6,913 nucleotides of DNA, from positions 1-6,913 of the forward strand of contig CAMNDE010000125.1 of the NCBI GenBank assembly GCA_946534895.1, in the 5' to 3' direction. The stretch comes from UBA2943 sp946534895. GTDB taxonomy: Bacteria; Bacillota; Clostridia; Christensenellales; Aristaeellaceae. This document shows, piece by piece, positions 1-5,797 of the stretch. Position 1 is the stretch's first letter; every line of letters starts with the position of its first letter. The translations under genes were made by a program, and so were the position numbers. The notes beneath the pieces are model-generated. The model ran no database searches. It was not told the origin of the DNA and saw only the letters and a program-made list of their open reading frames with translations.

Positions 1-244
1 TTTCCCGGAAGCTTTCCGGGTGAGTTTCCCGCGTTTTCCGTCTGCGGGTCTGGAGACGCCCTCGCCTGTTCAGCGAAAGAAATATGTTTCATGGCCAGCT
101 GAAACGAGCATACTGGAATTCCACCAACTCAGCTGTGCCCCTGTTCTTTCCACTTCCGGCCAAACGCCGGTATGACTCACCGGATTCAAGGCACCGGTTC
201 CAGCCCGCCTGCCTGATCATGCAAAGCCATGACTTCCGCAAGCA
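1..244 (-). ncRNA. Possible structured leader or small RNA (partial, unclassified)
   Basis: Downstream of the candidate promoter no reading frame is convincing, but inverted repeats are dense: TCATG/CATGA (217-221 with 228-232), the CCGG cluster at 156-198, CAGCTGA/TCAGCTG (96-102 with 129-135), CCCGC/GCGGG (28-32 with 44-48) and CCCGGAA/TTCCGGG (4-10 with 14-20). Such spacing resembles a folded 5' leader or small RNA. I compared it by eye with common riboswitch and housekeeping RNA signatures and found no full match. The RNA would continue past the left edge, so its end and any downstream gene are unseen. Confidence 0.3.
156..198. repeat. Four evenly spaced CCGG motifs with competing hairpins
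   Basis: CCGG occurs at 156, 167, 180 and 194 (spacing 11, 13 and 14 bases). Three five-pair stems can form: CCGGC/GCCGG (156-160 with 166-170), CCGGT/ACCGG (167-171 with 179-183) and ACCGG/CCGGT (179-183 with 194-198). The middle stem excludes both outer ones. Confidence 0.55.
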
Positions 245-250
245 GATGGT

Positions 251-279
251 ATTTTAGCACATCTTTTCTTGATCCGCAA
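251..279 (-). promoter_or_regulatory. Candidate sigma-A-type promoter facing left
   Basis: On the minus strand TTGCGG (274-279) is separated by exactly 17 bases from TAAAAT (251-256), and TG-n directly precedes the latter, giving an extended -10. It sits in an AT-rich patch (about 250-345) that stands out from the GC-rich surroundings. The start of transcription would be near 243-245, reading out of the left edge. The -35 is imperfect, so this is a sequence-pattern prediction only. Confidence 0.5.
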
Positions 280-328
280 GCATCTTTTTCATCATCCGTA
301 TTATTCTCCTGACAAGTTTTTTGCGCAT
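254..328 (-). CDS. Possible 24-residue basic peptide (doubtful)
   Basis: An ATG at 328, with AGGA five bases upstream, opens a 24-residue frame beginning MRKKLVRRIIRMMKK, strongly basic. Its stop codon overlaps the candidate -10 element. The frame stays open back to an ATG at 445 (63 residues), where no ribosome-binding site is seen. No family is recognised; it may be a gene remnant or chance in an AT-rich patch. Confidence 0.15.
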   Translation of the reverse strand: MRKKLVRRIIRMMKKMLADQEKMC

Positions 329-479
329 ACCTATCCTGTCGCACATCTGAATGAGATCATGAACGGCAATATGCCCGGCCTCCGGGAGCAGGTTATTCTC
401 CAGCTCCCCGCGGGATCCCGGTAAGAAGCCCGCCAGCGCAGGCATGCATTGTCTCTGGCGTACCCCTCACACTGCATCA

Positions 480-498
480 GGTCAGGATTTTCCTGACC
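480..498. repeat. Isolated perfect hairpin beyond the terminator
   Basis: Eight-base arms GGTCAGGA (480-487) and TCCTGACC (491-498) flank a three-base TTT loop. Neither strand has a U run after it, so it is not a classical terminator. It lies about 30 bases beyond the operon terminator and could be a regulator-binding palindrome, a 3'-end stabiliser or chance. Confidence 0.5.
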
Positions 499-530
499 AT
501 TGACGCTGAGAGTATCCATACGTGACACAG

Positions 531-579
531 GAAAAGGGAGAACCTGAACAGACAGCACCTGTTCCGGTTCTCCCTTTTC
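531..579 (-). terminator. Intrinsic terminator of the operon
   Basis: A long inverted repeat starts at the final base of the kinase stop codon. Outer arms of 14 bases (531-544 and 566-579) are perfectly complementary, then one mismatch (545/565), then six more pairs (546-551 with 559-564), around a seven-base loop (552-558). On the minus strand the ascending arm begins GAAAAGGG and the descending arm ends CCCTTTTC, an A-tract/U-tract arrangement that can also work in the opposite direction. No long U run follows the stem, so its efficiency is inferred. Confidence 0.85.
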
Positions 580-1790
580 TATTCTGCAGGCACCTGACAC
601 CGGATCTCGAGCCGGCCCTCCGCATTGATCTCCGCGGATACCTTTCCCCCGTGCCGCTCCGCCACTGCCTTCACAATGGACAGACCGATGCCGTATCCGC
701 CCTTGTCCCGGCTCCGGGATGCGTCGCTTCTGTAGAACCTGTCAAAGAGATGACTGCACGCTTCCTGCGTCATGTCTCCGGATATGTCATTCACCGTCCT
801 CACCGTCACGCTGCCGTTCTTTTCTTCCAGGCAGAACAGGATCTTTCCGTCCTCCGGCGTATACTTCACCGCATTATCCAGCAGAATGGACAGCATCCGC
901 TCCATGGCCTGCGGATCCGCCTGCACATGTATGTTCTCATCCAGTTCCGTCTTCAGTTCCTTTCCATGGAACTCCGCCATGGCCGCCATCGGTTCCGCCA
1001 TTTCCCGGGCCATATCCGTAAGGCATACAGAGCGTTTCTCCAGAGCCGTACCGCTTTCCTCCATCCGGAACAGATACACCAGTTCGTCCACCAGCCGGCG
1101 CATGACCGAAACCTGCTTCTGCGTGGAATGCACCCAGGTATTATCCGGAATTTCCAGATTCAGCACATCCATGTTCGCACTGATCACCGTGAGCGGCGTT
1201 TTCAGCTCATGACTCGCGTCGGTAATGAACCGCTTCTGCTGCTCTTCGTTGACCAGGAACGGTCTTGCCGCACGCCGGCTGTAGCGGCTCACTGCAATAA
1301 AAGCCAGAAGGATGCCGCCAAGGCACGCCGCCGCGGAAAAGATGGCGAGCGACCGGATGGACGCAAAACGCGTTTCCCAGTTCAGAAGAATCATCAGCCG
1401 CGTCGGGTTTTCGCCGGATACGGTGGTGTATGCATAGGATCCGTATATGCCTTCTTCCCTGCCGCCCTCCAGGATCTTTTCAATGACCGTGGGCAGATCA
1501 GCTTCTTCAAGTTCCTGATCTTCCCGTTTTTCCAGAATGCTCCAGCTTCCGTCCTCCTGGATCTTCACCACGAAAAATCTGGCTTCGCTCGCCAGATTTC
1601 TCCGGTGCCGGCTCTTCTGTCCGTCACCCCGCATGGGCCCGCTCTGCGCAAGGTACTTCATGGTATCCACCATTTCACTGCGCACGGACACATAATTGAC
1701 CACATTGATCGCAAGCACCACCAGGATCATGGCCAGGCTCAGGGCCGCCATGGCAATGCGGATAAAATGTTTTCTGTATTTCTCAACCAT
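579..1790 (-). CDS. Membrane sensor histidine kinase
   Basis: A 403-residue two-component sensor kinase, partner of the response regulator just upstream. It has membrane segments at about 10-34 and 146-168 flanking an extracytoplasmic sensor of about 110 residues of no recognised domain (contains RFFVVKIQEDGSW, 71-83). No clear HAMP domain is seen: about 20 residues link the second segment to the H box, ITDASHELKTPL (189-200) with phosphoacceptor H194. The ATP-binding part has the N box LLDNAVKYT (303-311, N306), F box LFDRFYRSD (348-356) and G2 box GGYGIGLSIV (364-373). The G1 region NDISGDM (334-340) departs from the usual DxGxG, a variant I associate with related Bacillota kinases; activity is still expected. 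Start at ATG 1790 has GGAGG six bases upstream (1797-1801) and overlaps the regulator gene by eight bases. It is the last gene before a strong terminator. Confidence 0.95.
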   Translation of the reverse strand: MVEKYRKHFIRIAMAALSLAMILVVLAINVVNYVSVRSEMVDTMKYLAQSGPMRGDGQKSRHRRNLASEARFFVVKIQEDGSWSILEKREDQELEEADLPTVIEKILEGGREEGIYGSYAYTTVSGENPTRLMILLNWETRFASIRSLAIFSAAACLGGILLAFIAVSRYSRRAARPFLVNEEQQKRFITDASHELKTPLTVISANMDVLNLEIPDNTWVHSTQKQVSVMRRLVDELVYLFRMEESGTALEKRSVCLTDMAREMAEPMAAMAEFHGKELKTELDENIHVQADPQAMERMLSILLDNAVKYTPEDGKILFCLEEKNGSVTVRTVNDISGDMTQEACSHLFDRFYRSDASRSRDKGGYGIGLSIVKAVAERHGGKVSAEINAEGRLEIRCQVPAE

Positions 1791-2460
1791 GGCCTTCCTC
1801 CAGGAAATACCCGGACCCGCGGACAGCCCGGATTTCGCACTTTGAGCCGATCTCCGCCAGCTTCTTCCTCAGATTGGAGATATTCACCCAGACCACATGG
1901 ATCTCGGCGTCCGTATCCCAGCCCCACACATAGTCCATCATCTGCTGGACGCTGAGAATCACCCGGGGATGCTGCATCAGCATCTGCATCAGCTGAAACG
2001 CCTTCCCGGTCAGGGTGGTCTTCCCGCCAGGGCAGCGCAGTTCCATGCCCGCCGCGTCCAGTTCCAGGTCCCCGAAGTGCAGCACCGACGGCACGATTGT
2101 GCCCCTGCGGCGCACCAGCGCCCGAACCCTCGCCAGAAGCTCCGAGGAGGAAAAGGGCTTGGGCAGGTAATCGTCCGCCCCGGCATCCAGGCCGCTCACC
2201 CGGTCCTCCACCGCGTCCCGTGCCGTGAGCATCAGCACAGGCACATGAATCCCGGACGAGCGCATGTGTCTGAGCACTTCAATGCCGCTTGCGCCGGGCA
2301 TCATCCAGTCCAGAATCATGCCGTCATAGCCCTCCCCGGACACAAGATTCATGGCCATAAGCCCGTCGCTGACGCATTCCACCGTATATCCGCTGTGTTC
2401 CAGAAGCGCACGTACAGCGCGGCTCAGATCCGGATCGTCCTCTGCAAACAGCAGGCGCAT
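1783..2460 (-). CDS. OmpR/PhoB-family response regulator
   Basis: A 225-residue response regulator. The receiver domain (1-112) has the acidic pocket E7-D8-D9, phosphoacceptor D51 in LDWMMPG, T79 in LMLTARD and K101 in DDYLPKPF, all at standard spacing. The C-terminal winged helix (about 126-222) shows LTGKAFQLMQML (150-161), the recognition region WVNISNLRKKL (191-201) and the terminal wing hairpin RAVRGSGYFLEE (211-222), typical of the OmpR/PhoB group. It should bind DNA as a dimer and control transcription on phosphorylation by the kinase encoded next, with which it overlaps by eight bases. Start choice: ATG 2460 (MRLLFAEDD) has GGGGAG eight bases upstream (2469-2474); an in-frame ATG at 2481 (MERGEHG) also has GGGGAGG seven bases upstream (2489-2495); a GTG at 2517 overlaps the DUF4956 stop but has a weaker site. 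Targets are unknown; self-regulation of the operon is plausible. Confidence 0.95.
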   Translation of the reverse strand: MRLLFAEDDPDLSRAVRALLEHSGYTVECVSDGLMAMNLVSGEGYDGMILDWMMPGASGIEVLRHMRSSGIHVPVLMLTARDAVEDRVSGLDAGADDYLPKPFSSSELLARVRALVRRRGTIVPSVLHFGDLELDAAGMELRCPGGKTTLTGKAFQLMQMLMQHPRVILSVQQMMDYVWGWDTDAEIHVVWVNISNLRKKLAEIGSKCEIRAVRGSGYFLEEGHG

Positions 2461-2513
2461 GCCATGTTCTCCCCTTTCCATTCTGAAGCCTCCCCGCATG
2501 ACCGTAGAGGTGC

Positions 2514-3179
2514 TCACATACCCTGTTCAGACTGCATATGTCCAATGCTGACCGGCAGATTCCCGTTCTCCGTCCGGATGGCATCCACCAGTTCCCGGGT
2601 CCGTCCGCCCTGAGGCAGGCTGATCCGGTAGGTCAGCTGATAAGTACTGCCCATGTCCGCCGTGCGCACCCTGAGCAGCTCATAGCGCACGCCGAACTGC
2701 TCCAGCACGGGTTCGAACAGGCCGTCATAGTCCAGGCTCTCCGGCACGCTGATGCGCAGCTCGCGGACACTTTTCTCATCCTCACCCAGATGCAGCACCG
2801 GCATCACCAGCACCATGACCGCGTAGAGCAGGAACAGAAGCCCTGCCACGCCTAGATATCCGGAGCCCAGGCACAGGCCCAGCGCCATGGACAGGAAGAT
2901 GGCCAGGATTTCCCGGCCGGTGCCCTGTACCGAGCGGAAGCGGATCAGGCTGAACGCGCCTGCCACAGCCAGTCCCGCGCCCAGATTCCCGTTCACCACC
3001 AAAATCACAATGCCGGTAATCAGGGGAAGCACCGACAGCGTCACCGCGAAGGATGACGAACAGCGGTTGAGCTTTGCGTACAGCATGGCGCTGAGCACAC
3101 CGAGCACCATGGCACAGATGAGAAGAATCAGTACCGAAACCGTCATATTTCCTGAATTCACCAGAATACTGTCAAGCAC
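2514..3179 (-). CDS. DUF4956 family membrane protein
   Basis: A 221-residue integral membrane protein of the DUF4956 family (PF16316). The N-terminal 130 residues hold about four hydrophobic segments (roughly 12-35, 44-63, 91-107 and 108-130). The family signature lies between the second and third: NGNLGAGLAVAGAFSLIRFR (63-82) followed by SVQGTGREI (83-91). The remaining about 90 residues are soluble and alternate strand- and helix-like stretches, perhaps a small alpha/beta domain. Function is not established; constant proximity to VTC-domain enzymes suggests it couples the polymer or its precursor to the membrane, which is inference. The start is GTG at 3179, supported by a full AGGAGG nine bases upstream (3189-3194), inside the end of the VTC gene and overlapping it by eight bases. 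Confidence 0.9.
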   Translation of the reverse strand: MLDSILVNSGNMTVSVLILLICAMVLGVLSAMLYAKLNRCSSSFAVTLSVLPLITGIVILVVNGNLGAGLAVAGAFSLIRFRSVQGTGREILAIFLSMALGLCLGSGYLGVAGLLFLLYAVMVLVMPVLHLGEDEKSVRELRISVPESLDYDGLFEPVLEQFGVRYELLRVRTADMGSTYQLTYRISLPQGGRTRELVDAIRTENGNLPVSIGHMQSEQGM

Positions 3180-3888
3180 TTGCGTGTTCCTCCTTCCATG
3201 TGCACCGGCTCAGCTGATAAGCCAGTCCCACCTTGGACAGATGCGTCCCCCGGACGTTCAGCCCTTCCAGCTCCCGGAGCAGCCACTGCGGCCAGATGCC
3301 GGGAATCTTGACTTCCAGCAGCACCGGGTCCCCGCTCAGAATCAGCTGCCCGGTCTGCGCGCATGTCACATCCAGAATGCTCCGGCGGTACCGGATGCCT
3401 GTGTCCATGGTCAGGCGGATGCCCTCACCGCCCGGCAGCACATAGGCCTCGCGCCTGTACATGATCAGGGTCTTCGGCGCAAGACTGTATCTGCGGATCA
3501 TGGCCGTGATTTCCCGGCCGATCTGCCCGCAGCCATCGGGCATGCATCCCTCTTTTTCCACCTGTGCCATATCGCTGAGGCGTATCGGGACGCGGCGCTT
3601 GTACACCACGCCCCGGTACTTTTTCTTGATTTCCATATACACCGTGTCATCCATCTGCACCGTGCCGTAGGCCCGCATCCGCAGCTTTTCCTTGTAAACC
3701 GGGCGTTCCAGGCTCCTGCGCACCAGGATCTCATCCGGGCTGTCCCAGTAGACCGAGGAAATATCCGGGGATCCGAAGTCCAGCTTCTCAAACCCGAAGC
3801 CATCCAGATCGGCCTTCAGGACTTCCGCCTGTTCCCGTGTGAGAAGGAATTTCTTCTCCACGCGCTCAAATACGTTCTCTGTCTTCAT
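3172..3888 (-). CDS. VTC-type polyphosphate polymerase domain protein
   Basis: A 238-residue cytoplasmic protein matching the bacterial VTC domain (PF09359), a triphosphate-tunnel fold. In yeast Vtc4 this domain makes polyphosphate from ATP; the bacterial product is presumed by homology. Charged tunnel-type motifs run in the expected order: FERVEKKFLL (7-16), KLRMRAYG (68-75), YMEIKKKYRGVVYKRR (84-99), MYRREAY (143-149), RLTMDTGIRYR (158-168), VLLEVKIPG (189-197) with a Glu-x-Lys pair, and SKVGL (218-222). Length fits a stand-alone catalytic domain; there is no SPX domain and no membrane segment. The start at 3888 (MKTENVFERVEKKF) is preferred over the upstream in-frame ATG at 3963, which adds 25 Arg-rich residues translated from the Gly-rich tail of the preceding gene. 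The gap to that gene is two bases, and the end overlaps the next gene by eight bases. Pairing with DUF4956 is a recurrent bacterial arrangement. Confidence 0.9.
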   Translation of the reverse strand: MKTENVFERVEKKFLLTREQAEVLKADLDGFGFEKLDFGSPDISSVYWDSPDEILVRRSLERPVYKEKLRMRAYGTVQMDDTVYMEIKKKYRGVVYKRRVPIRLSDMAQVEKEGCMPDGCGQIGREITAMIRRYSLAPKTLIMYRREAYVLPGGEGIRLTMDTGIRYRRSILDVTCAQTGQLILSGDPVLLEVKIPGIWPQWLLRELEGLNVRGTHLSKVGLAYQLSRCTWKEEHASA

Positions 3889-3890
3889 GC

Positions 3891-5591
3891 TTACCAGCCG
3901 CCTCTCCCTCCACGGCCGCCGCCGAAGCCGCCGTGTCCAAATCCGCCGCCCTGGCCGCCCCACTGCCCGTTCCCGTTCGTGGTGGTGACCGTATTCTGTG
4001 AAGCATTTCCGCTGAACACCACGGATCCGCCCACGCTTACCGTAACGCTGCTTCCCGACTCCAGGCCCGGCGCGGATACCACAACCGTGTCATAACTGCT
4101 TCCAGGCGCGTAGGTTGCAAGCACATTCCCGGACGCATCCGCAAGCACGATTTCCGCTCCGGCCTGTGCGCTCTGTCCATACATGGCCCGGACCAGGGCC
4201 TGCCCGCTCAGGCTGCCCACGTCCTGCATCACGCCGTTGCTGCTGGCAATGATCAGCGTGGCTCCATTGATGCTGCCGTTTCCGTTCATATCCACGGACC
4301 CGTCGCCCATGGTGGTGGGCGCGTACACCCGGATCACACCGCCGGTCAGCGAGATGCTGCCGTTGGAATCCAGTCCGTCCGCTCCGGCTTCCACCGTCAG
4401 GTCTCCGCCGCTTATGCTCAGTACATTCCCCTGGTCAGCCTCGCGGTTCCGCGCGCTGGTCGTCGAATCGGAGCCGCCGGCCGCGTTGATGCCGTCATCC
4501 GTTGCCGTGATGTGCAGCACACCGCCGCTGATCTGAACCATATTGCCTTCCAGGCCTTCATTGCTCTTGGCCACCGTCAGGTTCGAGCCCGTGATTTCCA
4601 GTGTTTCATCCGCATGCACGCCGTCATCCCCGGTGCGGATCGTAATATTCCCGCCGGAAATGGCAATGTTCACCGCGTGCAGTCCGTCGTCCTGGGCATC
4701 CAGTTCCAGCGTCCCATCCAGGACGGTAAGGCTTGTGGCTGCCTTGATGCCCTTGCGGCTTACGTCATCCGAGGCCGTGGAAGCCGTGCTCGTGTTCCAT
4801 CCGCGGCCGCCGCGCTGGTTCCAGGCGCCGGCCGTGTTGACCGCAGCCTCCCCGGCGCCGCTTCCCGTCCTGACCGTCACACTGCCGCCGGCCAGGATGA
4901 TCCAGCCCTTGTCTTCCTTTTCCGTATTCGTGGTGCTGATGCCGTCCCCCTCGCTTGTGATACTGAGATCACCCGCGAGCAGGAGCAGTGAATTCTTGGC
5001 GCGGATGCCGTCCCCGCCGGACGTCACGTTCAGTGTTCCCAGGGAGAGGATCAGGTCCGCCTTGACCTGCAGACCGTGCCCGTCCGCCGTCACGCTGAGA
5101 CTGCCCCCGCCGTTGATGGACAGGTCATCCTCCGTATACAGGCCGCTGGTCACTTCCTTGCTCTCCACAAGCGTGCTTCCGGAAGCCGTCAGCACATTCT
5201 CCGTACCCTCTTCAAGCGTCAGAATCAGCTTGTCCGCGCTTTCTTCCAGGAGCGCGGGGCCGGCGGTGCTGGTTACCTGGACGCCGTTCAATACCAGGCG
5301 CACCTTTTCCGACTCGTCCGTCCGGATCACGATCCGGCCGTCCCAGCTGCCGCTGAGCACATAGGTGCCCTCCCGGCTGATCACAAGGTCGCTGCCCTCC
5401 GCCGCCGCGCCGCTCCCGGAAAGAGTGCAGGTACTGCCTGCAAGCTCCACATATACGGCCTCGGAGGCCTCCCAGGACGCGTCCACGTCCCGGTTCTTGT
5501 AAAGATCACTCAGATCCGTATCATCCGCCCGACTGTATCCGAAACCTGCCAGCAGGCAAAGCATCAAAATCATGCTCAGAAACTTCTTCAC
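3891..5591 (-). CDS. Secreted Cthe_2159-like beta-helix carbohydrate-binding protein
   Basis: A 566-residue secreted protein. A typical signal peptide (MKKFLSMILM, hydrophobic to about residue 19) ends with a likely signal peptidase I site after S-R-A (20-22); there is no lipobox cysteine. The body matches the carbohydrate-binding Cthe_2159 family (PF14262): runs of short beta strands separated by turns carrying a recurring [D/E]-G-[I/L/V] signature at DGHGLQ (170), GGDGIRAK (192), EGDGIST (214), DDGLHA (301), DDGVHA (322), NEGLEG (345), DDGINA (365) and ADGLDSN (404), roughly one per 21-residue rung of a parallel beta-helix. The founding clostridial protein was reported to bind cellulose and acidic sugars with a polysaccharide-lyase-like fold and bound calcium; the ligand here is unknown. 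The last 25 residues (542-566) are Gly-rich with Arg, Phe and Trp. The start is GTG at 5591, chosen because it keeps the KK of the signal peptide and makes a GTGA overlap; ATG at 5573 is the alternative. Confidence 0.88.
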   Translation of the reverse strand: MKKFLSMILMLCLLAGFGYSRADDTDLSDLYKNRDVDASWEASEAVYVELAGSTCTLSGSGAAAEGSDLVISREGTYVLSGSWDGRIVIRTDESEKVRLVLNGVQVTSTAGPALLEESADKLILTLEEGTENVLTASGSTLVESKEVTSGLYTEDDLSINGGGSLSVTADGHGLQVKADLILSLGTLNVTSGGDGIRAKNSLLLLAGDLSITSEGDGISTTNTEKEDKGWIILAGGSVTVRTGSGAGEAAVNTAGAWNQRGGRGWNTSTASTASDDVSRKGIKAATSLTVLDGTLELDAQDDGLHAVNIAISGGNITIRTGDDGVHADETLEITGSNLTVAKSNEGLEGNMVQISGGVLHITATDDGINAAGGSDSTTSARNREADQGNVLSISGGDLTVEAGADGLDSNGSISLTGGVIRVYAPTTMGDGSVDMNGNGSINGATLIIASSNGVMQDVGSLSGQALVRAMYGQSAQAGAEIVLADASGNVLATYAPGSSYDTVVVSAPGLESGSSVTVSVGGSVVFSGNASQNTVTTTNGNGQWGGQGGGFGHGGFGGGRGGRGGW

Positions 5592-5797
5592 TGCTTCTCA
5601 CTCTCCCGTTTTTCCACTGTCCATCCCAGCACGCTCCGGCTCAATGTGCACAGACACAGCACCGCCAGAAGCCCCTGGGAGATCTTTGAGTTCACAAAAT
5701 TCATCATCGGATTGAACTGATCCAGCACCAGAAAGACCAGAAACATCAGTGCCAGGATCACGCATGCATGGGACAGTATTTCCATGGCTTTCCTCAT
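5588..5797 (-). CDS. Small two-helix membrane protein, unknown function
   Basis: I do not recognise this 69-residue protein. It has two hydrophobic stretches, about residues 8-25 and 41-58, joined by a short loop containing DQFNPMMNF, and a charged tail (VEKRESEKQ). Its start codon overlaps the stop of the glycosidase gene (ATGA) and its stop overlaps the GTG start of the beta-helix gene (GTGA), so translational coupling on both sides is likely and argues that it is real despite its size. Two starts are possible: ATG at 5797 with GGAGG ten bases upstream (5808-5812), or ATG at 5785 with GAGG six bases upstream (5792-5795), giving 65 residues. Position between two extracytoplasmic proteins suggests an accessory membrane subunit, but that is guesswork. 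Confidence 0.75.
   Translation of the reverse strand: MRKAMEILSHACVILALMFLVFLVLDQFNPMMNFVNSKISQGLLAVLCLCTLSRSVLGWTVEKRESEKQ

Larger units (their letters stand above)
1..530. other. Intergenic region without a convincing gene
   Basis: Between the operon terminator and the left edge I find no frame with both a good start and recognisable protein features on either strand. The stretch holds an isolated hairpin (480-498), GC-rich palindromes near 374-388 (CCCGG-CCT-CCGGG inside it) and 410-420, an AT-rich patch with a candidate leftward promoter, and then repeat-rich sequence to the edge. Confidence 0.6.

Noticed and set aside
4..20. Hairpin CCCGGAA-GCT-TTCCGGG as a terminator
   Set aside because: On the minus strand it is followed by AAA and on the plus strand by TGAG, so neither direction has a U tract.
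145..200. Cobalamin- or FMN-riboswitch-like wording on the minus strand (GGTGCC, GAATCCGGTGAG, TACCGGCG)
   Set aside because: The pieces are in the wrong spacing and the other conserved boxes are missing, so the resemblance is not enough to name a class.
522..1955. Long plus-strand open frame of 477 codons opposite the kinase
   Set aside because: It is antisense to a clear histidine kinase and part of the regulator, is His/Arg/Pro-rich with no domain, and such frames are common opposite GC-rich genes.
3889..3963. Longer N-terminus for the VTC protein from ATG 3963
   Set aside because: The added 25 residues are Arg/Trp-rich, arise from the Gly-rich tail of the upstream gene in another frame, and the conserved domain begins directly at MKTENVFERVEKKF.
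2887..4095. Plus-strand open frame of 402 codons
   Set aside because: It is antisense to DUF4956, VTC and the tail of the beta-helix gene, and its translation is low-complexity and without motifs.
4543..5364. Plus-strand open frame of 273 codons opposite the beta-helix gene
   Set aside because: Ser/Pro-rich mirror of a repetitive secreted protein; no ribosome-binding site or domain.
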